64,000 nucleotides of DNA, taken from contig NZ_JACIJO010000003.1 of the NCBI RefSeq assembly GCF_014206875.1, positions 1 through 64,000 of the forward strand, written 5' to 3'. This stretch comes from Algoriphagus iocasae. Lineage in GTDB: Bacteria > Bacteroidota > Bacteroidia > Cytophagales > Cyclobacteriaceae. The notes under the pieces were generated by a model that had not been told where the DNA came from, made no database searches, and saw only the letters and a program-made list of their open reading frames with translations. A program made the translations under genes and the position numbers. Below, one piece after another: positions 1 to 8,762 of this stretch; the stretch's first letter is position 1; every line of letters begins with the position of its first letter.

Positions 1-40
1 ACTGGGGTTACACCCGGGAGAGTAGGTCGCCGCCACATTA
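1..40 (+). rRNA. 5S ribosomal RNA, 3' end (partial)
   Basis: The first bases contain GAGAGTAGGTCGCCGCC, the typical 3' end of bacterial 5S rRNA, and are followed directly by a strong terminator. Only the last ~40 nt are inside the window. The rest of the rRNA operon should lie upstream. Confidence 0.85.
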
Positions 41-44
41 TTCA

Positions 45-72
45 AGCCAGCAGATCCTGCTGGCTTTTTTTT
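45..72 (+). terminator. rho-independent terminator of the rRNA operon
   Basis: A perfect 9-bp stem (AGCCAGCAG at 45-53 with CTGCTGGCT at 57-65) with a 3-nt loop is followed by a run of T (65-72). It ends transcription from the upstream rRNA operon. From 73 to about 230 I see no gene. Confidence 0.9.
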
Positions 73-230
73 GCACTTTACTTTTTGAGAGCTTTTATTA
101 TTGGTATTATCCAGAACAATATTTTGGTATCTGAAGCTTCTTTTTTTTCTATTGGCTGAATAAACATAATGGGAGTTTTTTTAATTCTTCCCTCATTCTT
201 TATCTACCTCCTACTAGTTTTTCCGCAAAG

Positions 231-244
231 TTGATTTTTATCAT
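231..244 (+). promoter_or_regulatory. FNR/CRP-family operator before the Usp-like gene
   Basis: TTGAT-TTTT-ATCAT matches the FNR consensus TTGAT-N4-ATCAA at 9 of 10 positions. A Bacteroidota -7-like box (TATTTCTG, 277-284; consensus TAnnTTTG) lies downstream, so the operator would be centred near -50. A near-identical copy lies before ccoI. Oxygen control is inferred from the downstream cbb3 genes. Confidence 0.6.
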
Positions 245-308
245 CTTTTGATCTGGGAATTATCATGAGGTTCCTCTATTTCTGACAATACATTTGAGGA
301 AAGTTTTA

Positions 309-938
309 ATGATGGAAACAAAAAATATCCATTTCAATAGGTTTCAATTACCACCTCAAATCCTGAAAGAATTCCATTCAAAAAGCTTGAGTTCAGGCTT
401 TGATCCGAGTGTGAATTCTAATCCTCATTCTTCGATATATGATTCACCATCCTTAATTACCGTAAATCTTAATTTGGTATTGAAATGGTTATTAGATCAT
501 CCAATCCCAAGAGAATTAGAAAAGGATCCTTGTTCAGTTCCTGTTTTATTATATGTGCCGAATTTTTCTCTTGATCATGTTTTGTTTTTTTATGATGGGT
601 CTTCTTCATCTGTAACTTTAATTGATCAGTTTTTAAAACTTTTTGGCCAACTCATATCTCAAAGTAAGGCTACAATTATATCCCCCAGTTTTATTCCAAA
701 ATCGCGTCAGAAAGAAGAAGAGGAAGTTATTCAAAAAATTAGTGCAGCAACTCATGAGACCTCCTTTATTAAATTAAACTTTTCTAAAGTCGGTGATTTT
801 TGGTCTTACGCAGTTCATCATAACTGTAACCTGTTGGTAATTAGTAAGCTATATCAGTCTGATTTATCCAAAATTCTTTTTAACTTTTATAATCAAGGTG
901 TTTGGGATGAAAATTTATCTTTTTACTTATCCCTATAA
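309..938 (+). CDS. hypothetical protein, diverged universal-stress-protein-like
   Basis: A 209-residue soluble protein. I start it at the ATG at 309 because GAGGA (296-300) sits at Shine-Dalgarno distance; an in-frame TTG at 294 would add five residues. No family is certain. A hydrophobic strand followed by YDGSSSS (about residues 95-101) and a helix resembles the first strand of an UspA domain. The later LLVISK segment resembles a second Usp strand, but no ATP-binding Gx2Gx9G(S/T) motif is seen. Usp genes often accompany cco/fix clusters, and this one has its own FNR-like box and lies just before ccoI. A role in low-oxygen adaptation is a guess from context. Confidence 0.6.
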   Translation: MMETKNIHFNRFQLPPQILKEFHSKSLSSGFDPSVNSNPHSSIYDSPSLITVNLNLVLKWLLDHPIPRELEKDPCSVPVLLYVPNFSLDHVLFFYDGSSSSVTLIDQFLKLFGQLISQSKATIISPSFIPKSRQKEEEEVIQKISAATHETSFIKLNFSKVGDFWSYAVHHNCNLLVISKLYQSDLSKILFNFYNQGVWDENLSFYLSL

Positions 939-951
939 CTCATGTTGTTTA

Positions 952-965
952 CTGATTTTTATCAT
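952..965 (+). promoter_or_regulatory. FNR/CRP-family operator before the cco operon
   Basis: CTGAT-TTTT-ATCAT is almost the same sequence as the box at 231-244 (one base differs). A -7-like TATGTTTT at 985-992 would put the start of transcription near 997-999, so the operator centre (958.5) would be about -40. That is the class II activator position used by FNR. ccoI starts at 1011. Confidence 0.62.
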
Positions 966-1010
966 CCTTTTATGGTAGTTAAACTATGTTTTTTAGAAGA
1001 AATTTGAGAC

Positions 1011-3440
1011 ATGATTGTTAATCCAAATCCGGAATCTTTGACAAAATGTTTTCACTGTGGTGAGGCATGTACAGAGTCACCAATTGTATTGGAGGAAAAA
1101 TCATTTTGTTGTCAAGGATGTAAGCTTGTCTATGAAGTTCTTTCAGATAATGGACTCTGCAGTTATTATGACTTGGAGGAATTTCCAGGTGAATCACAAA
1201 AACTTAAATCCTCTAAATTTCAAAAGTTTGATTTTCTGGAAGACTTGGATGTTCAAAACCAACTTTTAGATTTTAAGAATGAAGAGGAATGTCATGTAAC
1301 TTTTTTTATTCCAATAATTCATTGCGCTTCCTGCATATGGTTGCTGGAAAATCTCATGCAGATAAACTCTGGCGTTATCTCCAGCCGGGTTGACTTTATT
1401 AAAAAGAAAGTCCAGGTCAAATACAATCCAAATAAAATATCTCTCAAAGAATTAGTCGTCTTATTATCAACCATCGGCTATGAGCCTAAGATTAAGCTTT
1501 CCGACGAAGGAGGAACTTCAAACCCCTCTATCGACAATAAATTAATTACCCAATTAGCTGTCGCCGGGTTTTGCTTTGGAAACATGATGTTGTTCAGCTT
1601 ACCTGAATATTTTTCAGAAACTAAGCTCCTTGGTGAAGGTTTTAAAGGATTGTTTAATTACCTCAATGTCCTTTTAGCATTACCGGTAATAATTTACTCT
1701 GCTAATAGTTATTTCCTCTCGGCTTGGAATTCCCTGAAGCAAAAGAAAGTAAACATGGATGTTCCAATAGTTCTGGGCATTATAGCGCTTTTCCTTTATT
1801 CTTTATGGGAGATATTTTTTTCTGGAAATGCTGGCTTTATGGACAGTCTAGGGGGACTGATTTTCTTTTTACTTCTAGGGAAAGTTTATCAGCAAAAGAC
1901 ATTTGCCACCTTGGAATTTGATAGAGATTACAAATCCTATTTTCCTATGGCAGTGACCAAATTGGTTCAAGACCAGGAAAATGTAGTACCTATTTCTAAA
2001 CTATCGATTGGGGATGTTATTCTGATTGGAGACCAGGAGTTAATACCTGCAGATTCAATATTGTTAAATCAATCTGCCTATATCGATTACAGCTTTGTGA
2101 CTGGGGAAGAAATTCCTGTTTCTATAAAGAAAGGAGAGGTAATTTATGCAGGTGGTAGACAAATCGGAGAACCAATTCTTTTAACTGTACAGAAATCTCC
2201 TTCTCAGGGATATTTGACTGATTTGTGGAACAATGATGCGTTTGAAAAAGAAAAGACAGGGAATTTAGAGCCATTGGCAAATAAAGTAAGTGGAGTATTT
2301 ACTTGGACAGTCCTTGCAGTAGCCTTCGTAGCATTTCTTTTCTGGAGTTTTGAGGATTTATCTCTCGCAGTTAAAGCATTCACTTCAGTTTTAATAGTGG
2401 CTTGTCCTTGCGCATTGGCTATGTCCACTCCATTCACTTTAGGGAATACATTAAGGATATTTGGTAAAGGAAAGCTTTATCTGAAAAATGCTTCTGTAGT
2501 AGAGAAAATGGCGCAGGTCGATACCCTGGTTTTTGATAAAACAGGGACTTTAACTTCTCCTGCAAATGCTACAATTAATTTTCATGGAGAATGCTTAACC
2601 GATGAGACAAAAGATGTTTTAAAATCTTTGGTTTCAAAATCATCACATCCATTAAGCAATAGAATTAACCAATGGTTAGGTACAAGATCGTTTTTGAAAA
2701 TCGACGGTTTCAAAGAGATCAAGGGAAAAGGTCTTGAAGCCTTTTATTTTGGTGAATGTATCTGCTTGGGCTCCCAAGAATTTATTGGCTCTAAGAAACT
2801 TATAAAAATTTCTGATGGTAATCTGGTTTTTCTAAGTATTGCTAATCATGAAATCGGATACTTTCATATCCAATCTGGTCTTAGAGAAAGTTCACCTCCG
2901 ATGATCAGGGAATTGGCGAAATCCTATGAACTCCATTTGCTTTCTGGAGATCAAAGCCACGAACAGCTTTCTTTAAGAAGCAATCTGGGCCCTCAAATCA
3001 ATTTCAATTTCAATCAAAGCCCGAATGATAAGTTGGAATACCTTCAGAACCTTTCCCGAAATGGGAAACATACTTTGATGGTTGGGGATGGTTTAAACGA
3101 TGCTGGCGCATTGCAGGCAAGCGAGGTAGGTATAGCTGTGACGGAGCAAGTGAGTCATTTCTCACCAGCAAGCGATGCAATCATTGACTCTTCAGTAATA
3201 TCCAAAATTCCTGAATTCTTAGCCTTTGCCAAATCAAACAGGACGATTATTAAGATCAGTTTCCTGTTGAGTTTTGCTTACAATCTGATCGGAATAAGCT
3301 TGGCTGTTCAGGGTTTATTAAGTCCTGTGATTTGTGCAATACTGATGCCACTAAGCAGTATTACAGTCGTCATCTTCACCACGGTTTCGACCAACTTGGT
3401 GGCATTGAAAAAAGGATTAATCAAACTTAAAAAAGACTGA
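1011..3440 (+). CDS. ccoI: cbb3 oxidase copper-transporting P1B-type ATPase CcoI (FixI)
   Basis: An 809-residue P-type ATPase that exports copper across the inner membrane for assembly of cbb3 oxidase. An N-terminal cysteine cluster (C13xxC16, C20, C33-C34xxC37) precedes an HMA metal-binding domain with HCASC (C105, C108). Transmembrane helices follow from about residue 180. The ion-channel motif CPC is at residues 465-467, the phosphorylation motif DKTGT starts at D509, and the hinge motif GDGLNDA lies near the end. The fused N-terminal zinc-ribbon-like region and the place directly before ccoS and ccoNO mark it as CcoI rather than a general CopA. ccoS begins one base after its stop codon, so the genes are co-transcribed. 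Confidence 0.95.
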   Translation: MIVNPNPESLTKCFHCGEACTESPIVLEEKSFCCQGCKLVYEVLSDNGLCSYYDLEEFPGESQKLKSSKFQKFDFLEDLDVQNQLLDFKNEEECHVTFFIPIIHCASCIWLLENLMQINSGVISSRVDFIKKKVQVKYNPNKISLKELVVLLSTIGYEPKIKLSDEGGTSNPSIDNKLITQLAVAGFCFGNMMLFSLPEYFSETKLLGEGFKGLFNYLNVLLALPVIIYSANSYFLSAWNSLKQKKVNMDVPIVLGIIALFLYSLWEIFFSGNAGFMDSLGGLIFFLLLGKVYQQKTFATLEFDRDYKSYFPMAVTKLVQDQENVVPISKLSIGDVILIGDQELIPADSILLNQSAYIDYSFVTGEEIPVSIKKGEVIYAGGRQIGEPILLTVQKSPSQGYLTDLWNNDAFEKEKTGNLEPLANKVSGVFTWTVLAVAFVAFLFWSFEDLSLAVKAFTSVLIVACPCALAMSTPFTLGNTLRIFGKGKLYLKNASVVEKMAQVDTLVFDKTGTLTSPANATINFHGECLTDETKDVLKSLVSKSSHPLSNRINQWLGTRSFLKIDGFKEIKGKGLEAFYFGECICLGSQEFIGSKKLIKISDGNLVFLSIANHEIGYFHIQSGLRESSPPMIRELAKSYELHLLSGDQSHEQLSLRSNLGPQINFNFNQSPNDKLEYLQNLSRNGKHTLMVGDGLNDAGALQASEVGIAVTEQVSHFSPASDAIIDSSVISKIPEFLAFAKSNRTIIKISFLLSFAYNLIGISLAVQGLLSPVICAILMPLSSITVVIFTTVSTNLVALKKGLIKLKKD

Positions 3441-3441
3441 A

Positions 3442-3630
3442 ATGGAAGTAATCTTTCTATTGATCGCAATAAGTTTAGTCATGGCAGTCACTTTTCTCTA
3501 CCTGTTTTTTAAAGCAATGAGAGATGGTCAGTTCGATGATGATTATACTCCCTCTGTCAGGATTTTATTTGAAAGTCAGAAAAAAAAAGTAAAAAAAGAT
3601 CAACCAACAAAACCTAAGTCCTATGAATGA
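3442..3630 (+). CDS. ccoS: cbb3 oxidase assembly protein CcoS
   Basis: A 62-residue membrane protein with one N-terminal transmembrane helix (about residues 3-24) followed by a short charged tail ending in lysine-rich sequence. Size and topology fit CcoS, which is needed for cofactor insertion into the catalytic subunit. The RDGQFDD segment after the helix is typical of the family. It sits between ccoI (1-base gap) and ccoNO (8-base overlap, with the ccoNO start inside the ccoS end), a position standard for CcoS. Confidence 0.9.
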   Translation: MEVIFLLIAISLVMAVTFLYLFFKAMRDGQFDDDYTPSVRILFESQKKKVKKDQPTKPKSYE

Positions 3631-5749
3631 TTCTACTTTAGAAACGTTCCATTACGACAATAAAATTGTCAAGTATTTTGGAACTGCCACCATTATTTGG
3701 GGCATCGTTGGGATGCTGGTGGGGGTTATTGCCGCCACCCAGTTATTTCTCCCGGAAGCCAATTTGGGTAATCCCTATACCACATTTGGCAGGATAAGAC
3801 CTCTGCATACCAATGCGGTTATTTTCGCATTTGTGGGAAACGCAATTTTTGCTGGGGTTTATTACTCCATGCCGAGATTGCTAAAAACACCAATGTGGAA
3901 TAAAACCCTAAGCTGGTTTCATTTCTACGGATGGCAATTAATAATCCTGGCAGCAGCAATTACGCTTCCTTTAGGCCTTACAACTTCTAAGGAATATGCT
4001 GAATTAGAATGGCCAATCGATATTGCAATTGCTCTGGTTTGGGTGGCCTTCGGAGCGAACATGATCGGAACACTTCTAACTCGAAGAGAGCGTCACATGT
4101 ATGTTGCCATTTGGTTTTACATGGCCTCTTTCGTGACAGTTGCGGTGCTGCACATTTTTAATTCCCTTGCTTTACCGGTTTCATTCTTTAAAAGTTACTC
4201 GGCCTATGCTGGCGTTCAAGATGCGCTGGTTCAGTGGTGGTATGGTCACAATGCAGTTGCGTTTTTCCTAACAACTCCATTTTTGGGACTGATGTATTAT
4301 TTCCTTCCGAAAGCAGCTAATCGACCAGTTTATTCCTATAAACTATCTATTGTTCACTTTTGGTCTTTGATCTTCATTTACATGTGGGCAGGTCCACACC
4401 ACTTACTTTATACTGCTTTGCCAGAATGGGCGCAAGTATTGGGAACGGCTTTTTCAGTGATGTTGATAGCGCCTTCTTGGGGAGGTATGGTTAATGGACT
4501 TTTGACGCTGAGAGGTGCATGGGACAAAGTAAGTAATGAGCCTGTATTGAAATTTATGGTTGTGGCATTGACAGCATATGGTATGTCCACTTTCGAAGGA
4601 CCTATGCTTTCTTTGAAAAACGTCAATGCAATCGCGCATTATACAGACTGGATTGTAGCTCACGTTCACATCGGCGGCTTGGGTTGGAATGGGTTCTTGA
4701 CATTTGGTATGTTATACTGGATGTGGCCAAGACTTTTCAAAACAAAGATTTACTCTACCAAATTGGCGAATACCCACTTTTGGATGGGGACTTTAGGAAT
4801 CATTTTCTATGCACTACCAATGTATGTTGCAGCATTGACTCAGTTTTTGATGCTGAGAGAATTTGATGACATGGGCAGATTAGCATATGGTAATTTCCTT
4901 GAGACAGTTGTGGAAATTGTACCAATGTACATGTTGAGAGCATTTGGAGGTCTTCTTTATCTGAGCGGTGCAATCATCATGATTTATAACATGTGGAAGA
5001 CTGCACAGCAAGGAGTATTTCAGGAAACTGAAGAAGATTCAGCTCCGGCATTGGCTACGAATTATAAGCCAGCAGGTGAGTTTTGGCATAGAGCATGGGA
5101 GCGTAAACCAGTATTTTTTACTGTTTTGGCAACCATTGCGATCGCAATAGGAGGTGCTATCGAGATTATCCCGACAATTTTGGTGAAATCTAATGTGCCA
5201 ACAATCAGCTCTGTAAAACCATATACTCCACTTGAATTAGAGGGTAGAGATCTTTACATCGCCAATGGCTGTGTGGGTTGCCACTCACAGATGATTCGTC
5301 CATTCCGATTTGAAACTGAGCGCTACGGGGAGTATTCCAAAGCTGGTGAATTTGTGTATGATCGACCTTTCTTATGGGGATCAAAACGAACCGGACCGGA
5401 TTTGCATAGAGTGGGAAGTAAATATCCTGATAGCTGGCATTATTTCCATATGGTAGATCCAAGATCTATGTCACCGGGATCCATGATGCCACCTTATCCA
5501 TGGATGGTTGAAAATGAATTGGATTATTCAGACTTGCCTTCAAAAATCCGAACTCTTCAGAAACTGGGAGTACCTTATCCAGAAGGCTATGATGAAAAGG
5601 CAACTGCAGACCTTGAGTCTCAGGCTGCAAAAATCACTGAGAACCTAAAGGATGCAGGCGTAGAGGTAATGCCAAATACAGAAATCGTGGCATTGATAGC
5701 TTACTTACAGCGACTAGGTACAGATATCAAAGCAACTGCTAACCAATAA
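3623..5749 (+). CDS. ccoNO: cbb3-type cytochrome c oxidase fused subunits I and II (CcoN-CcoO)
   Basis: A 708-residue fusion of the catalytic subunit with the mono-heme subunit II. Residues 1 to about 470 are the 12-helix haem-copper oxidase domain. Its ligand motifs include RPLHTN (low-spin haem b), WYGHNAV and GPHHLLYT (CuB side), and HYTDWIVAHVHIGG (haem ligands). After a linker and a new transmembrane helix (about residues 490-510) comes the CcoO domain with a haem c site C550VGC553H554 and a conserved MMPPYPWM segment carrying the likely axial Met. The fusion is common in Bacteroidota. The protein reduces O2 to water with high affinity and pumps protons. Its start overlaps ccoS by 8 bases. 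Confidence 0.96.
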   Translation: MNDSTLETFHYDNKIVKYFGTATIIWGIVGMLVGVIAATQLFLPEANLGNPYTTFGRIRPLHTNAVIFAFVGNAIFAGVYYSMPRLLKTPMWNKTLSWFHFYGWQLIILAAAITLPLGLTTSKEYAELEWPIDIAIALVWVAFGANMIGTLLTRRERHMYVAIWFYMASFVTVAVLHIFNSLALPVSFFKSYSAYAGVQDALVQWWYGHNAVAFFLTTPFLGLMYYFLPKAANRPVYSYKLSIVHFWSLIFIYMWAGPHHLLYTALPEWAQVLGTAFSVMLIAPSWGGMVNGLLTLRGAWDKVSNEPVLKFMVVALTAYGMSTFEGPMLSLKNVNAIAHYTDWIVAHVHIGGLGWNGFLTFGMLYWMWPRLFKTKIYSTKLANTHFWMGTLGIIFYALPMYVAALTQFLMLREFDDMGRLAYGNFLETVVEIVPMYMLRAFGGLLYLSGAIIMIYNMWKTAQQGVFQETEEDSAPALATNYKPAGEFWHRAWERKPVFFTVLATIAIAIGGAIEIIPTILVKSNVPTISSVKPYTPLELEGRDLYIANGCVGCHSQMIRPFRFETERYGEYSKAGEFVYDRPFLWGSKRTGPDLHRVGSKYPDSWHYFHMVDPRSMSPGSMMPPYPWMVENELDYSDLPSKIRTLQKLGVPYPEGYDEKATADLESQAAKITENLKDAGVEVMPNTEIVALIAYLQRLGTDIKATANQ

Positions 5750-5760
5750 ACTGATCGACC

Positions 5761-5943
5761 ATGTATAAAGAAGTTTTAAGATCTATCGAAAACATAGAAA
5801 TCTATCCAGTGATTTCACTGCTGATTTTTGTGATATTCTTTGTAGCCATGTTTATCTGGGTTATCAAAGTACCAAAATCCTATATCGACCATATGAAGTC
5901 TCTTCCAATGGAAGAAGATGAGCTAACTAAGAACGAGCCATGA
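5761..5943 (+). CDS. ccoQ: CcoQ/FixQ-type cbb3 oxidase subunit IV
   Basis: A 60-residue protein with one transmembrane helix (about residues 14-37) and a short acidic cytoplasmic tail. This is the size and shape of CcoQ, which stabilises the cbb3 complex. It lies 11 bases after ccoNO, and its stop overlaps the ccoP start (ATGA), so it is translationally coupled to ccoP. The small size gives little sequence signal; the call rests mainly on position and topology. Confidence 0.85.
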   Translation: MYKEVLRSIENIEIYPVISLLIFVIFFVAMFIWVIKVPKSYIDHMKSLPMEEDELTKNEP

Positions 5944-6860
5944 AAAATATATTGACCTTATTTGTTTCTTTGATTGGACTTGTGCTTTCCTCTTCGGCAT
6001 ACGCGCAGGAAGCAAGTTCAAGTTATGATAAACTGATGTCCATGGATAAGAACCAGCTAACACTTCTTATCATTTTGGGAGTGGTGCTGGGAGTGATTAT
6101 CCTTCTGTTGATCCTTGTGATTTATTTGATGTCTTTCATCACAACAGTTTTCAAAAAGGAAAATCCGGCCTTTGCGGAAGAACCAAGCTGGTGGGAATCT
6201 TTCAAAGAGAAATTCATTACCGGTGACGTAGAAGAGGAAACCGTTGAGAAGAGGGAAATGACAGATCATTCCTACGATGGAATTACCGAACTGGATAATT
6301 TCATGCCACCATGGCTTCAATATGTCTTTTTGATAACAGCTGTCTTCGGAGTAGGGTATTTTATCAATTATTCTGTTTTGGGATATGGAAAAACCGGTAT
6401 CGAAGAATATGAAGAAGAGTTGAGAATAGAATCAATTGCTGCTGAAGAGCGTAAAGCAAATGCAGTGGCAGGTATTGATGAATCTACAGCAATCTTTGAC
6501 GAGTCGGCAGGAGCATTGTCTTCCGGAAAAACAATTTTCGAAGGAAACTGTGCAGCCTGTCATGCTGCTGACGGTGGTGGGGGAGTCGGACCAAACCTGA
6601 CAGATGAATACTGGCTTCACGGTAATTCAATCAAAGATGTCTTTACAGTCATCAAATATGGGGTGGTTAGTAAAGGGATGGTGCCTTGGCAAGATCAATT
6701 GAGCCCGGAAGAGATCCAACAAGTAGCGAGTTTTGTACTTAGCTTAAAAGGAACTACTCCAGCGAATCCAAAGGACCCGCAAGGCGAATTGGTAGGCTCC
6801 ACACCGGCTGAGGTGATCGAAAGCAGCCCCGCTGATACCACTGCTGTGAATCCAGAATAA
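5940..6860 (+). CDS. ccoP: cbb3-type cytochrome c oxidase subunit III (CcoP)
   Basis: A 306-residue membrane cytochrome c that passes electrons to CcoO. A cleavable-looking signal sequence (to about residue 23, SSAYAQ) is followed by a transmembrane helix (40-65), the conserved DHSYDGITELDN segment, a second helix and one cytochrome c domain with C204AAC207H208. Most proteobacterial CcoP proteins carry two haem c sites; only one CxxCH is present here, as is usual in Bacteroidota. The C-terminal tail after about residue 275 is Pro/Ala/acid-rich and probably disordered. It ends the first tight cluster; a hairpin and a 48-base gap separate it from ccoG. Confidence 0.95.
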   Translation: MKNILTLFVSLIGLVLSSSAYAQEASSSYDKLMSMDKNQLTLLIILGVVLGVIILLLILVIYLMSFITTVFKKENPAFAEEPSWWESFKEKFITGDVEEETVEKREMTDHSYDGITELDNFMPPWLQYVFLITAVFGVGYFINYSVLGYGKTGIEEYEEELRIESIAAEERKANAVAGIDESTAIFDESAGALSSGKTIFEGNCAACHAADGGGGVGPNLTDEYWLHGNSIKDVFTVIKYGVVSKGMVPWQDQLSPEEIQQVASFVLSLKGTTPANPKDPQGELVGSTPAEVIESSPADTTAVNPE

Positions 6861-6867
6861 AACTAAT

Positions 6868-6892
6868 TGCCGGAAGATTAATTCTTCCGGCA
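6868..6892 (+). promoter_or_regulatory. intercistronic hairpin between ccoP and ccoG
   Basis: A perfect 10-bp stem (TGCCGGAAGA, 6868-6877, with its complement 6883-6892) and a 5-nt loop. No T-run follows, so it is not a standard terminator. It more likely stabilises the ccoNOQP transcript end or partly attenuates read-through into ccoG. Confidence 0.6.
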
Positions 6893-6908
6893 TTGACTAA
6901 CCACTGTT

Positions 6909-8324
6909 ATGGCCAAGAAAAATCCACATCTGAATCCTGATAATTTTCGCGATGCTTTAGCAACAGTTCAGGAAGACGGAAAAAGGAATTGGGTATATCC
7001 GAAGAAAGTAAAAGGCTTATTTTATAAGTACCGGACTTATTTATCCTGGGTACTTTTGGCTATCCTATTTTCTGGACCTTTCATTAAAGTAGATGGTAGA
7101 CCATGGCTGTTGTTTAATATTTTCGAGAGGAAATTCATTATTTTCGGAGCTGTATTTTGGCCGCAGGATACCTACTTATTAATTTTTCTGTTGTTGATTT
7201 TCTTCGTTTTTGTGATTCTTTTCACAGTGATTTTTGGAAGGGTCTTTTGCGGTTGGGCATGTCCGCAGACATTATTTATGGAAATGGTCTTCCGGAAAAT
7301 TGAGTATTGGATAGAGGGCGATGCCAATCAGCAAAGAGCGCTGAATAGTGCTCCTTGGAATGGAGAAAAGATCAGAAAGAAAGGAAGTAAATATTTTATT
7401 TTTGCTTTGATTTCACTCATGATAGGTCATCTAGTAATGGCGTATCTGATTGGGGTAGATCAGGTTATTGAAGTAGTAACCCAGCCTCCCTCTGCTCACA
7501 TGGCAGGATTTATTGGACTGGTAGCATTTTCAGGAATATTCATGTTTGTGTTTTCCTGGTTTAGGGAGCAAGCTTGTTTAGTAGTGTGTCCATATGGCAG
7601 GCTACAAGGAGTTTTGTTGGATAACAACTCCATCAATGTCATGTATGATTATGTGAGAGGGGAACCCAGAGCCCCAATCCGTAAAAACAAAGCTGAATTA
7701 GAGCCGAAAGGTGACTGTGTGGATTGCAGCCTTTGTGTGCAGGTTTGTCCAACTGGTATTGACATCCGGAATGGTATTCAAATGGAATGTGTCAATTGTA
7801 CTGCCTGTATCGATGCATGTGATGAGGTAATGGTCAAAGTAGATCGCCCGAAAGGATTGATTAGATATGCTTCTCAAAATAGCATCAAAGATGGATTTCA
7901 GAAGCTGATCACTGGAAGGGTAAAAGCGTATGTGGTGGTTTTATTGATTTTGATAGTGGCTTTTGTTTCATTGATTGCGACAAGAGAACCCATCAATGGA
8001 ACAGTAACCAGGTTTCCAGGGATGACTTATCAGACCAGAGAAGATGGAAAGGTTTCTAACCTATACGAAATCACCCTGATCAATAAAACATTTGAGCCAC
8101 AGACTGTCCAATTAAAACCAATGGCAGAAGGAATGGAACTTGAAGTCGTTGGAGATACTCATTGGACATTGGAGCCTCAATCTAAATTCGAGGGAAGGTT
8201 TTTCTTGGTTAGAAATCAAGCAGATGTGAAAGTAACGCAAGAAAAGGTAGAATTACAGTTAAGTGCCGGAGAAGAAGAATTTGGTGAAATCAAGACCAAT
8301 TTCATGGCTCCTGTTAACAAATAA
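6909..8324 (+). CDS. ccoG: cytochrome c oxidase accessory protein CcoG (polyferredoxin)
   Basis: A 471-residue membrane iron-sulfur protein that handles copper redox chemistry during cbb3 oxidase maturation. It has several transmembrane helices (about 45-65, 90-112, 160-180, 200-218 and 340-358). An FCGWACPQT motif lies after the second helix. Two ferredoxin-type clusters follow: C270xxC273xxC276xxxC280P and C294xxC297xxC300xxxC304. The C-terminal ~110 residues form an Ig-like periplasmic domain typical of the family. Directly followed by ccoH (11 bases), in the usual ccoGH order. Confidence 0.95.
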   Translation: MAKKNPHLNPDNFRDALATVQEDGKRNWVYPKKVKGLFYKYRTYLSWVLLAILFSGPFIKVDGRPWLLFNIFERKFIIFGAVFWPQDTYLLIFLLLIFFVFVILFTVIFGRVFCGWACPQTLFMEMVFRKIEYWIEGDANQQRALNSAPWNGEKIRKKGSKYFIFALISLMIGHLVMAYLIGVDQVIEVVTQPPSAHMAGFIGLVAFSGIFMFVFSWFREQACLVVCPYGRLQGVLLDNNSINVMYDYVRGEPRAPIRKNKAELEPKGDCVDCSLCVQVCPTGIDIRNGIQMECVNCTACIDACDEVMVKVDRPKGLIRYASQNSIKDGFQKLITGRVKAYVVVLLILIVAFVSLIATREPINGTVTRFPGMTYQTREDGKVSNLYEITLINKTFEPQTVQLKPMAEGMELEVVGDTHWTLEPQSKFEGRFFLVRNQADVKVTQEKVELQLSAGEEEFGEIKTNFMAPVNK

Positions 8325-8335
8325 AAAATCTAAAA

Positions 8336-8761
8336 ATGAATTGGGGTAAAGGAATATTATTTTCGATTTTCGGCTTCATAGCCATCATCATGACAATGGT
8401 GGTCATTTCAGTTCGAATGGAAGGAATTGAATTAGTGACTGAAGGATATTACGAAAAGGAAATTGCCTACCAGGAGCAAATTGATAAAGAACAGATCACT
8501 TTAGATAAAAATAGAGATGTGATCAGCTTAAATAGCCAAAATCAACTTCTTATTCTGGATTTGCCTTCCGGAGCAATTGGGATGCTTCACCTTTTCCGCC
8601 CTTCTGATGCATCCTTGGATCAAAAGGTTGTTATTGATGGAAAAAATCAAGGGGCAATAGAAATACCAGTTGGTAATTTAAAGTCAGGATATTGGAAAGC
8701 TCAATTGAACTGGACTGAAAATGGTGTTGAATTCTACCAAGAGAAGAAAATAGATCTTTAA
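8336..8761 (+). CDS. ccoH: cbb3 oxidase assembly protein CcoH (FixH family)
   Basis: A 141-residue protein with one N-terminal transmembrane helix (about residues 6-27) and a periplasmic domain of about 110 residues predicted to be beta-rich. The helix-adjacent segment (EGYYEKEIAYQEQID) is characteristic of FixH/CcoH. CcoH is required for assembly of cbb3 oxidase. It is 11 bases after ccoG and one base before the next gene, so the three form a transcription unit. Confidence 0.9.
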   Translation: MNWGKGILFSIFGFIAIIMTMVVISVRMEGIELVTEGYYEKEIAYQEQIDKEQITLDKNRDVISLNSQNQLLILDLPSGAIGMLHLFRPSDASLDQKVVIDGKNQGAIEIPVGNLKSGYWKAQLNWTENGVEFYQEKKIDL

Positions 8762-8762
8762 T

